A stretch of DNA of 64,000 nt from NCBI RefSeq assembly GCF_024294785.1, contig NZ_JANCLT010000006.1, positions 1 to 64,000 on the forward strand, given 5' to 3'. Of this stretch, positions 1 through 7,116 are shown in pieces. Both the position numbers and the translations under genes were made by a program. Origin of the DNA: Ectobacillus ponti. Lineage in GTDB: Bacteria; Bacillota; Bacilli; Bacillales; Bacillaceae_G. Numbering within the stretch: position 1 is the stretch's first letter; each line of letters opens with the position of its first letter. Under the pieces are notes generated by a model that ran no database searches, had not been told where the DNA came from, and saw only the letters and a list, made by a program, of their open reading frames with translations.

Positions 1-3
1 TGT

Positions 4-79
4 GGAGGATTAGCTCAGCTGGGAGAGCATCTGCCTTACAAGCAGAGGGTCGGCGGTTCGAGCCCGTCATCCTCCACCA
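4..79 (+). tRNA. tRNA-Val (anticodon TAC)
   Basis: Acceptor arms GGAGGAT/ATCCTCC close a standard cloverleaf, the loop CTTACAA carries anticodon TAC, and CCA is encoded. It opens a tightly packed run Val-Met-Asp-Phe-Thr-Tyr-Trp-His-Gln-Gly-Cys-Leu-Leu, the order of the B. subtilis trnD operon, so Asn, Ser and Glu genes are expected just upstream of the window. Confidence 0.95.
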
Positions 80-115
80 TCTCTTAAAAAGAGAATATGC
101 AATACTTTTTATCAT

Positions 116-192
<77 letters not shown>

Positions 193-196
193 ACAT

Positions 197-272
197 GGTC
201 CCGTGGTGTAGCGGTTAACATGCCTGCCTGTCACGCAGGAGATCGCCGGTTCGATCCCGGTCGGGACCGCCA
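197..272 (+). tRNA. tRNA-Asp (GTC)
   Basis: GGTCCCG/CGGGACC acceptor, anticodon GTC within a CCTGC/GCAGG stem, encoded CCA. It starts 4 nt after the fMet gene. Confidence 0.95.
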
Positions 273-277
273 TGTAT

Positions 278-350
<73 letters not shown>

Positions 351-360
351 CTTTTGATTT

Positions 361-436
<76 letters not shown>

Positions 437-441
437 GTGAT

Positions 442-526
442 GGAGGGGTAGCGAAGTGGCTAAACGCGGCGGACTGTAAATCCGCTCCCTCAGGGTTCGG
501 CGGTTCGAATCCGTCCCCCTCCACCA
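442..526 (+). tRNA. tRNA-Tyr (GTA)
   Basis: Class II tRNA of 85 nt with a long variable arm; GGAGGGG/CCCCTCC acceptor, anticodon GTA, encoded CCA. Confidence 0.95.
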
Positions 527-530
527 TTTT

Positions 531-604
531 AGGGGTATAGTTTAAAGGTAGAACAGAGGTCTCCAAAACCTCCGGTGTGGGTTCGATTCCTACTACCCCT
601 GCCA
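531..604 (+). tRNA. tRNA-Trp (CCA)
   Basis: AGGGGTA/TACCCCT acceptor, anticodon CCA in loop TCTCCAAAA region, discriminator G and encoded CCA. Confidence 0.95.
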
Positions 605-609
605 ATTAT

Positions 610-686
610 GGCGGCTGTGGCGAAGTGGTTAACGCATTGGATTGTGGCTCCAACACTCGTGGGTTCGATTCCCATCAGTCGCCCCA
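610..686 (+). tRNA. tRNA-His (GTG)
   Basis: Anticodon GTG. An extra G at position -1 pairs with C73, the histidine identity element; GCGGCTG/CAGTCGC acceptor with one G:U pair; CCA encoded. Confidence 0.93.
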
Positions 687-693
687 TTTATTC

Positions 694-723
694 TTTACAA
701 AAGACTTGTCTTAAGAATATAAT
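694..723 (+). promoter_or_regulatory. possible internal promoter within the tRNA cluster
   Basis: TTTACA and TATAAT separated by 18 nt lie in the 130-nt gap between the His and Gln genes, whereas the other clustered genes are only 3-25 nt apart. A sigma-A promoter here would let the Gln-Gly-Cys-Leu part be transcribed independently. Inferred from box match only. Confidence 0.45.
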
Positions 724-816
724 GGTAACACAACAAGCTTAAGCAGCTTATAATGATCTTGCAGTAAGGATTCATCATACGAATTTACAGATGCAAGTTC
801 ATGAAGCTTACTCTAC

Positions 817-891
817 TGGGCTATAGCCAAGCGGTAAGGCAACGGACTTTGACTCCGTCATTCGTTGGTTCGAATCCAGCTAGCCCAGCCA
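817..891 (+). tRNA. tRNA-Gln (TTG)
   Basis: TGGGCTA/TAGCCCA acceptor, anticodon TTG, discriminator G, encoded CCA. Confidence 0.95.
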
Positions 892-899
892 TTTCATAT

Positions 900-974
900 G
901 CGGAAGTAGTTCAGTGGTAGAATACAACCTTGCCAAGGTTGGGGTCGCGGGTTCGAATCCCGTCTTCCGCTCCA
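900..974 (+). tRNA. tRNA-Gly (GCC)
   Basis: GCGGAAG/CTTCCGC acceptor, anticodon GCC, encoded CCA. Confidence 0.95.
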
Positions 975-982
975 AATTATAC

Positions 983-1056
983 GGCGGCATAGCCAAGCGG
1001 TAAGGCCAAGGTCTGCAAAACCTTTACCACCGGTTCGAGTCCGGTTGCCGCCTCCA
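983..1056 (+). tRNA. tRNA-Cys (GCA)
   Basis: GGCGGCA/TGCCGCC acceptor, anticodon GCA, discriminator T, encoded CCA. Confidence 0.95.
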
Positions 1057-1059
1057 CAT

Positions 1060-1140
1060 GCCGGTGTGGCGGAATTGGCAGACGCGCACGACTCAAAATC
1101 GTGTTCCTCTGGAGTGCCGGTTCGACCCCGGCCACCGGTA
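1060..1140 (+). tRNA. tRNA-Leu (CAA), copy 1
   Basis: Class II tRNA: GCCGGTG/CACCGGT acceptor, loop CTCAAAA giving anticodon CAA, long variable arm. CCA is not encoded. It is the last gene before a terminator. Confidence 0.94.
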
Positions 1141-1147
1141 TCGAAAT

Positions 1148-1185
1148 AAAGGCTTCATACTTCGGTATGGAGCCTTTGCTCTTTT
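1148..1185 (+). terminator. terminator of the tRNA cluster
   Basis: A 13-bp stem closed by a TTCG tetraloop (arms starting AAAGGCT and ending AGCCTTT) is followed by GCTCTTTT, a typical intrinsic terminator. Confidence 0.85.
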
Positions 1186-1257
1186 ATCCGAGGATGAAGG
1201 AGAAGCTGTTTGTCCGCCTGGTTTGGGGATACCTGCTATATTAAGATGGATTTTTTA

Positions 1258-1286
1258 TTGACACAACAAAGAAGACAGGTTATAAT
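1258..1286 (+). promoter_or_regulatory. consensus sigma-A promoter of the second tRNA-Leu
   Basis: TTGACA, 17-nt spacer, TATAAT: a perfect sigma-A promoter 38 nt before the second Leu gene and after the cluster terminator, so this gene is a separate unit. Confidence 0.88.
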
Positions 1287-1323
1287 AATAAATGTCATCA
1301 GGAAAGAATCTGATGCTTGTTAT

Positions 1324-1404
1324 GCCGGTGTGGCGGAATTGGCAGACGCGCACGACTCAAAATCGTGTTCCTCTGGAGTGCCGGTTCGACCCCGGCCACC
1401 GGTA
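1324..1404 (+). tRNA. tRNA-Leu (CAA), copy 2
   Basis: Identical over all 81 nt to the copy at 1060-1140, including the lack of an encoded CCA, but driven by its own consensus promoter. B. subtilis trnD also ends with two Leu genes. Confidence 0.94.
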
Positions 1405-1410
1405 TCCTGA

Positions 1411-1446
1411 AGAGAATGCTCTATTTAGAGTATTCTCTTTTTTATT
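1411..1446 (+). terminator. terminator after tRNA-Leu copy 2
   Basis: AGAGAATGCTC and GAGTATTCTCT pair around a TATTTA loop and are followed by a T-rich run. Confidence 0.85.
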
Positions 1447-1605
1447 TTTATAGGTAAGTTTGCTTAGGAAAGATGACCATACAGACTATTCCGCCATTTC
1501 TGCAGGAAGGTGCTCCTGTTGGACTTGTCTTGCTTAAGTTGATATGATGTTTCCGTATGACTCGGGTCATACTAATACTACATTACAGCTAAAGAGGATA
1601 CGTTC

Positions 1606-2253
1606 ATGAAGAAAACTGGATCCATTATATTTATTGTGTTTTCACTTGTGTTTCTCATTTTGGGTGGAACCATTGCCTACACCATTATTTCAAAAAAGAA
1701 TGAACCAAAGGAAAGTCCATTTGCTTACGAGAAGCAGCAAACCTTGGGTAACAAGAAGGCGCCTGTCCACGTTGTGGAGTTTGGCGACTTCAAGTGTGCG
1801 GCCTGCCGGACTTGGGATACTACTGTATTCCCGCAGCTGAAAAAAGACTACATTGATAAGGGCACGGTGCAGCTGCACTTTATTAACTTTCCGTTCATTG
1901 GAAAGGATTCTGATTACGGTGCGGCAGCCGGTGAAGCTGTGTATAAGCAGAGTCCTGAGGCATTCTGGACATTTTACAGCAAGATGTATGAAAGCCAGGG
2001 CGACGAGCATGAGGCCTGGATTACGGAACAGCTGGTGGAGGGAATTGTAAAGGGGCTGCCTGGGGTTGACTTTGCACAATTCCAGAAGGATGTAAAGAGC
2101 AAGGAAATCCAGCAGAAGGTGGCGAATGATTTTGATATCGCCCGCAAACAGAATGCGCAGGGAGCTCCGACTGTGTATGTGGACGGCACCCTGTCAAATC
2201 CGGACTATGACAGCATCAAGCAGGCAATTATAGAAGCGCAGAAGAAAAAATGA
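1606..2253 (+). CDS. membrane-anchored DsbA/BdbD-like thiol-disulfide oxidoreductase
   Basis: A 215-residue protein with one N-terminal membrane segment (about residues 6-27) and an extracytoplasmic thioredoxin fold. The active site reads C64-A-A-C67 after VEFGDFK, and a cis-proline GAPT motif lies near residue 185. Size and plan fit B. subtilis BdbD (about 222 residues), which oxidises cysteines of exported proteins with BdbC as its quinone-linked partner; no bdbC is adjacent. An AAAGAGGA ribosome site precedes the ATG. The gene stands alone between the tRNA-Leu terminator and a hairpin at its own stop codon. The oxidant or reductant direction cannot be decided from the CAAC motif. Confidence 0.85.
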   Translation: MKKTGSIIFIVFSLVFLILGGTIAYTIISKKNEPKESPFAYEKQQTLGNKKAPVHVVEFGDFKCAACRTWDTTVFPQLKKDYIDKGTVQLHFINFPFIGKDSDYGAAAGEAVYKQSPEAFWTFYSKMYESQGDEHEAWITEQLVEGIVKGLPGVDFAQFQKDVKSKEIQQKVANDFDIARKQNAQGAPTVYVDGTLSNPDYDSIKQAIIEAQKKK

Positions 2254-2281
2254 TGAAGGGGCATCCCTTCATCATTTTTTT
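2251..2281. terminator. bidirectional terminator between convergent genes
   Basis: TGATGAAGGG and CCCTTCATCA pair perfectly around GCAT, with an A run on the left and a T run on the right, so it can stop both the oxidoreductase gene and the convergent permease gene. Confidence 0.88.
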
Positions 2282-4199
2282 ATAACAAATTCTTTTTCAA
2301 ATGCAGCAGGTAACGCGACCGGATGATCAAGAAATAGACTGCCTGCAGTACAAGGAATATGGCCAGCACGATAAAAGTGTCTCGGGCAATGGAAAGCTGG
2401 AACATGCTTTGCAGGGCAGTAAACGCAAATACACTGTGCACCATGGCAACTGCAATCGGCAGGAAGAAGAGGACTGCCATCTGGATGGTGACGGTCCGGT
2501 TGAGCTCCTGCTCTGTCAAACCCAGCTTGGCAATTGCCTGATACTTGCGCTGATCCCGGTTTAAATCCGTATACAGGCGGAAGTATAAGAAGCTGCCGGC
2601 TGCAATGAAGAAGACGGCACCGATCAGCAGGGCCACAAAAAACATGACATTGTTTGACTGTTTGATGATGTCATAGAAATAGCCGGCGGAAACAAAGCTG
2701 AATGGGGCCGGCCCGGAGGCTTCGCCTTTTTGCATGCTTTGAAAGTGCTTCTGTACTTCATTGAAAATACCCTCGCCGACTTTGGCGGTTTGCTGCCAAT
2801 CGTCCACCTGATAGGCAGTCACTGTTTGCGGATGCAGCGGCGGTATTTGCTCGTACGCTTCATCCGAAACAACCAGCAAATTGGTGCCGATCGTTTGGGT
2901 GCTGAAGATCAGAAAGGGTGTGCTCCCCTTCGTCTGCATAATCAATCCGCTTTCTTGGAAGGTGACGGTTCTTGTGCCAGCAGGCAGCTTGCCGCGCTGG
3001 TCCAGCGTGGCCGGAACGAACATGGCCTGGCTGCCCTGCAGGGAGATGGCTGGATGCTGGAGCAGCTTGGCCAGTGTATTGTAGCTGCTTTGGCTGACAA
3101 GCACAACCTCCTGTCCGCTTTCCTTGCTCGTCTGTGAGATGAGCGGTACGGCTGCTTTGGTGTACGCAAGCTTTTCTTTTTTCAGCTCTGCTTCAATGGA
3201 AGTAAGATGTCTCGCCTCGCTCATATTGCCTTCCTTTGATGTATAGGATACTGCAAATGGATGATTTTCCTTAAACTGCTCACGATACACATTAGAGGTG
3301 GCGAAGGTTCCCACAGCACAGAAAGTAACTGTGGATACGATGCTGACCAGGAAAAACATCCGGGCATTGTCCTTCATCCGATAGGCTAAATCAGACAGGG
3401 TCAGGATATTCGTCTTCCGCCAAAATAAGGAGTTTCGGCCTTTTAGCAAATGGATGATGAATACGCTCAGCTGGCTGAACATAAAGTAGGTTCCCGCAAT
3501 AATCATCGGCACTACCATAACGAAGCGTCCGGCAATATTTTTGTCTGTCGTAGTGAATGAAAGAGTATAGCCCCCCAGCAGCAGAGCAGCTGCGAGCAAG
3601 GAAAGAAGGATGGAGGCCTTTGGCTCCGGCTTTGGCTTCATGTCTCCCTGCAGCAAATCAAGCAGATTGTTGCTGCGGACAAAGAAAGCGGTCAATAGGG
3701 AGATAATCAGGAACAACGGGACAAAAGCGCCAATTGTAAGCAGCAGCGGCTTCCACGAAAGATAGAAGGGCAGCTCCTCCATATGCAGAATGCTGGCGCC
3801 CCATAGCAAAAACAGCTTTGACAGCAGCAGACCCAGACCGATTCCGACTGCAATCGCAGTCAGGCCAATCAGCATATTCTCAAGCAGGACAAGCCGGTTC
3901 AGCTGCCGCTGTGACATGCCGTGCATCACAAGAATACCGAACTCCTTCTTTCTGGATTTCAGAAAAGCGCCGACAGAATATAGAATAAAAAAGAAAGCGA
4001 AAACGAACAAAACGCATTCCGCAATTTTCATTGCTTCCTTGGCGAGCTCTCTTGTAACTCCTTGCGCGATGCCAGGATGAAAGATGAACACTGCATACAA
4101 AAAGAAAATCATGACAGACAGGGCGCTGCTGAAGAAATAGGCTGCGTAGGTGCGCTTGTTGCGCAGCACGTTGTTACAGGCGAGCTGTCGAAAGGTCAT
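2280..4199 (-). CDS. Bce-type ABC transporter permease (FtsX-like)
   Basis: A 639-residue membrane protein with the BceB/YtsD/VraG plan: about ten membrane segments and a large extracellular insert (roughly residues 300-510) between the middle and the C-terminal helices, ending in FtsX-like segments. Such permeases bind the peptide antibiotic (bacitracin, nisin and similar lipid II-binding peptides), report flux to the partner kinase, and free the target. It is translationally coupled to the ATPase gene (26-nt overlap) and has its own AGGAGG ribosome site. It completes a four-gene module with the kinase and regulator at 5076-6796. The actual peptide recognised is not deducible. Confidence 0.88.
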   Translation of the reverse strand: MTFRQLACNNVLRNKRTYAAYFFSSALSVMIFFLYAVFIFHPGIAQGVTRELAKEAMKIAECVLFVFAFFFILYSVGAFLKSRKKEFGILVMHGMSQRQLNRLVLLENMLIGLTAIAVGIGLGLLLSKLFLLWGASILHMEELPFYLSWKPLLLTIGAFVPLFLIISLLTAFFVRSNNLLDLLQGDMKPKPEPKASILLSLLAAALLLGGYTLSFTTTDKNIAGRFVMVVPMIIAGTYFMFSQLSVFIIHLLKGRNSLFWRKTNILTLSDLAYRMKDNARMFFLVSIVSTVTFCAVGTFATSNVYREQFKENHPFAVSYTSKEGNMSEARHLTSIEAELKKEKLAYTKAAVPLISQTSKESGQEVVLVSQSSYNTLAKLLQHPAISLQGSQAMFVPATLDQRGKLPAGTRTVTFQESGLIMQTKGSTPFLIFSTQTIGTNLLVVSDEAYEQIPPLHPQTVTAYQVDDWQQTAKVGEGIFNEVQKHFQSMQKGEASGPAPFSFVSAGYFYDIIKQSNNVMFFVALLIGAVFFIAAGSFLYFRLYTDLNRDQRKYQAIAKLGLTEQELNRTVTIQMAVLFFLPIAVAMVHSVFAFTALQSMFQLSIARDTFIVLAIFLVLQAVYFLIIRSRYLLHLKKNLL

Positions 4200-4944
4200 G
4201 GGTGGTTCCTCCTAACAAGGACAGCATATCAATGATCTCTTGAAAAAAGGCCTGCCGGCTCGTGCCCCTATGAATTTCATTGTACAGCTGTCCATCCTTA
4301 ATGAACACAACCCGGTTGCAGTAGCTGGCCGCAAGCGCGTCATGTGTTACCATCATCATCGTGGTCTGATCGCAGCTGTTGAGCTGCTCCAGCGTTTCCA
4401 TGACATCGCGTGAGGATTTCGAATCCAGGTTTCCTGTGGGCTCATCTGCCAGCAGCAGCTGCGGCTTATGAATAATGGCTCTGGCAATCGCAGTCCGCTG
4501 CATCTGGCCGCCGGAAATTTCATAGGTCCGCTTCTGTAAAATGCCCTCAATGCCAAGCTTGCGGGCGGCCTCCTGCAACCGCTGCTCCATTTCCGCAAGC
4601 GGTGTTCCCTCCAGCGTCAGCGGCAGGACAATATTCTCTGCCACGGTCAGCGTCTCCAGCAGATTAAAGTGCTGGAACACAAAGCCGAGCTCGCGTCGGC
4701 GGAAGTGGGCAATGTCATTCTTTTTCAAGGAATACGGGTTGTTCCCATTTATGAACACGTCCCCTGAAGTCGGCGCGTCAATCGTGGAAATCACATTCAA
4801 CAGGGTGGTTTTCCCGCTTCCGGAAGGCCCCATGATGCCGACAAATTCCCCCTGCTCCAAGCACAGGTTAATATTGTGCAGGGCCTTGTAAGGGACCTTA
4901 CCCTGATAAATTTTTGTCAAGTTCTTCACCAGTAAGAGATCCAT
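4174..4944 (-). CDS. Bce-type ABC transporter ATP-binding protein
   Basis: A 256-residue ABC ATPase of the MacB/BceA group: Walker A GPSGSGKT at residues 39-46, signature ISGGQMQR near 143, Walker B LLLADEPTGNLDS near 160 and a switch histidine in VTHD. It energises the permease encoded immediately downstream. An AAAGGAG ribosome site lies 9 nt before the ATG. It starts the structural transcript of the module, preceded by a BceR-type operator in the 131-nt gap after the kinase gene; expression should therefore rise on peptide stress. Confidence 0.92.
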   Translation of the reverse strand: MDLLLVKNLTKIYQGKVPYKALHNINLCLEQGEFVGIMGPSGSGKTTLLNVISTIDAPTSGDVFINGNNPYSLKKNDIAHFRRRELGFVFQHFNLLETLTVAENIVLPLTLEGTPLAEMEQRLQEAARKLGIEGILQKRTYEISGGQMQRTAIARAIIHKPQLLLADEPTGNLDSKSSRDVMETLEQLNSCDQTTMMMVTHDALAASYCNRVVFIKDGQLYNEIHRGTSRQAFFQEIIDMLSLLGGTTHDLSTARL

Positions 4945-5015
4945 ACGGCAAAGCTCCTTTCATGATCTGATAGTCACATTCTAATCTCTCTTTCATTTCT
5001 CTTCCATGCGCCAGT

Positions 5016-5042
5016 CTTACAGCTTCCTTACAATGCTGTAAG
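5016..5042 (-). promoter_or_regulatory. BceR-type operator upstream of the ABC genes
   Basis: TTACAATGCTGTAA at 5028-5041 fits the published Bce-like regulator consensus TNACA-N4-TGTAA. It sits inside a wider inverted repeat, CTTACAGC/GCTGTAAG, about 85-100 nt before the ATPase start, the usual place for the regulator encoded at 6092-6796 to activate the transporter promoter. Confidence 0.75.
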
Positions 5043-5075
5043 AAAGAAAATGCCGGCCGGGCAGGCTGGCTGATG

Positions 5076-6095
5076 TTATGTCGGTTGCGAACTGTTATGG
5101 AGTGCTGTTCCCTCGGACGTCAGAGCCTCATGAAACATAATCTGCACCCTTGTTCCGCTTCCTTCCTGTGACGTAAGCTGGACCCGATGCCCGAGCTTTT
5201 CGCAAATCTGCTTTACCAGGTACAGCCCCATGCCGGTAGACTCTCCGTACCTCCGGCCGTTCTCCCCGGTGAAATACGAATCAAATACACGGCGTATGTC
5301 TTTTTGTGGAATGCCAATGCCGAAATCCTGCACCTCAAGCACAGCCCGGCGGCCGTCCCGAAAAGCGGAAATCTGCAGATGATTGCTGCAGCCTGCTGAG
5401 TATCGTACGGCATTTGTTATCAACTGTCCGAGTACGAAGGCAAGCCACTTTTGATCAGAGGCGACATGCAGGGAAGAATCGATTGTAAACTGCGGATAGA
5501 CACGATTCCGGATAAGAAGGCGCTTGTATTCAGAGACAGCTTGTTTTACCAATGCTTCTATATGAACCGGTTCGGCCTGCAAATCTTGGGCGAAGGTGTC
5601 CAGACGGGACGTGTACAAGATCATTTGCAGTCCTCTTTCAATCCGGTCCACCTCTGCCCGCAGCTCATCCACATCCTCTTGCTCCTGCAGCATGAGATGA
5701 AGAACGGAGACAGGTGTCTTCATCTGGTGCACCCATTGATGGACGAAGGTGAGGTGCTGCCTTTGCTTATCCTCGTATGTATGGATGATGTGCTGGTACT
5801 GCCGAAATTGCTCCTCGAACAGGCGTTGTACAGCTTCAGCAAGAGGAGGCTGCTGTGTATGGCCCATAAATTCCTCCAGACTCAGTAATGGCTGGGACAA
5901 TCGCTGATACAAGGAACGGTGGGTGATGTACCGATACAGCAAATATCCAATATACAAGGCTGTGCTGAGCAAAGCGGTGTACAAGGCAAGCGGGAGGTTC
6001 CGGCGGTCTGCCAGCCAGAAGATGAGGACAGTGAACAGAAGCTGCAGGGTGTAGACAACCGTAAGCGGAAGATGCTCGCGCAAAAATAGCTTCAT
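5076..6095 (-). CDS. BceS-type intramembrane-sensing histidine kinase
   Basis: A 339-residue kinase. Two membrane helices (about residues 11-28 and 36-55) are joined by only a few residues, so there is no extracellular sensor; this is the hallmark of Bce kinases that read the state of their ABC transporter. The phosphoacceptor is H123 in HQMKTPVSVL, followed by a HATPase domain with N-box QLITNAVRYS, DFGIG and GMGLYLV G-boxes. Its ATG overlaps the regulator's stop codon (ATGA), giving translational coupling. The ABC genes follow after a regulatory gap. Confidence 0.92.
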   Translation of the reverse strand: MKLFLREHLPLTVVYTLQLLFTVLIFWLADRRNLPLALYTALLSTALYIGYLLYRYITHRSLYQRLSQPLLSLEEFMGHTQQPPLAEAVQRLFEEQFRQYQHIIHTYEDKQRQHLTFVHQWVHQMKTPVSVLHLMLQEQEDVDELRAEVDRIERGLQMILYTSRLDTFAQDLQAEPVHIEALVKQAVSEYKRLLIRNRVYPQFTIDSSLHVASDQKWLAFVLGQLITNAVRYSAGCSNHLQISAFRDGRRAVLEVQDFGIGIPQKDIRRVFDSYFTGENGRRYGESTGMGLYLVKQICEKLGHRVQLTSQEGSGTRVQIMFHEALTSEGTALHNSSQPT

Positions 6096-6796
6096 GCATT
6101 CTCACCCCAGACAGACTTCAGCATATATCCGACTCCGCGCACGGTGTCAATGGAATCCTCCAGGCCAAGGTCCTTCAGCTTTTTGCGGACACGGGCCACA
6201 TATACACTCAGGGTATTATCATCTATGAAGTTCTGGTCATCCCAAATTCGCTCCAGCAGCCTGTCCCGGCTGACTACCCGTCCGCTTCGTTCCATCAGCT
6301 CCTGCAGCAGCTTGCTTTCTGTATGGCTTAACTCAGCCGTCTGATTCTTGAACGAGAGAAGCAGCCGTTCCGGGTAGAGGATGAGTCCTGACAGCTCGAT
6401 GGTGCGCTCGTTCCGCATCCCTTGCGCGTATGAACCATACACCCGGCGCAGCAGGCTTTTTACCTTTGCCAGCGCCAGCTCATAATGGAAGGGCTTTGTC
6501 ATATAATCATCGGCACCGTTTTCAATTGCCATGACCTGGTCCATGCTGCTGTCTCTGGCAGACAGAAAAAGAATGGGACAATTGGATACCGCGCGGATCT
6601 GCCTGCACCAATAAAAGCCATCGAAGCGGGGCAGGTTGACATCCATAACAACCAGGTGCGGATTAATGTCTTGAAACTCAGCCAGAATATCATGGAAGCA
6701 GCGGGCTGTAACAGCCCGGTATCCGTATTTTTCAAATTGCTTTTGCAGCAGGGTGCCGAGCTTGTGGTCATCTTCCACAATGAAAATGGTAAACAT
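6092..6796 (-). CDS. BceR-type OmpR-family response regulator
   Basis: A 234-residue two-domain regulator: receiver with acidic pocket EDD near residues 8-10, phosphoacceptor D52 in VVMDVNLP and K in MTKPF, then an OmpR-type winged helix with the DNA-contact segment ending VRGVGYML. The ATG at 6796 is chosen because GGAAGGTGAG lies 7 nt upstream; a TTG six codons earlier would sit on that ribosome site. It is the first gene of the regulator-kinase pair and is expected to bind the TTACA-N4-TGTAA site before the ABC genes. Confidence 0.92.
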   Translation of the reverse strand: MFTIFIVEDDHKLGTLLQKQFEKYGYRAVTARCFHDILAEFQDINPHLVVMDVNLPRFDGFYWCRQIRAVSNCPILFLSARDSSMDQVMAIENGADDYMTKPFHYELALAKVKSLLRRVYGSYAQGMRNERTIELSGLILYPERLLLSFKNQTAELSHTESKLLQELMERSGRVVSRDRLLERIWDDQNFIDDNTLSVYVARVRKKLKDLGLEDSIDTVRGVGYMLKSVWGENA

Positions 6797-6955
6797 ATCA
6801 GACTCACCTTCCAAAAATTCCTATATTATCTCAGTATACATGGAAAGAGATGCCTTGCGAATGCTTTCCAGAAAACAAAGTAGAAAATACAGTATTCTAC
6901 AAAAAGTAAAAAAATTCTAATTGAAAAGGCTGTAGAAATATGGGAGAATAGGTAA

Positions 6956-6970
6956 CGGAAGCGTTTGCAC
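6956..6970. promoter_or_regulatory. cre (catabolite-responsive element)
   Basis: CGGAAGCGTTTGCAC; read on the minus strand the core TGCAAACGCTTCC matches all fixed positions of the CcpA consensus TGNAANCGNWNNC. It lies just before a TATAAT box at 6984-6989, where CcpA would block transcription of the amylopullulanase gene in glucose. Confidence 0.65.
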
Positions 6971-7054
6971 GGCAGTGAATGGTTATAATGTATTTATATG
7001 TTACGTTTTAAAGAGAGAGTGCTAGATTAGTAGTCTCCTTTCAAAACAGAAAAT

Positions 7055-7069
7055 GCGCAAACGGTTTCA
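7055..7069. promoter_or_regulatory. second cre-like / LacI-family operator
   Basis: GCGCAAACGGTTTCA fits the cre consensus at all but the two outer positions. It lies about 50 nt before the amylopullulanase start and could be a second CcpA site or the site of a maltodextrin-responsive LacI-family regulator. An imperfect GTTGC/GCAAC repeat follows directly. Confidence 0.4.
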
Positions 7070-7116
7070 CAAGTTGCGCGTGCAACGTGCATAGCAAAGG
7101 GATGGGGGAGGTACGT

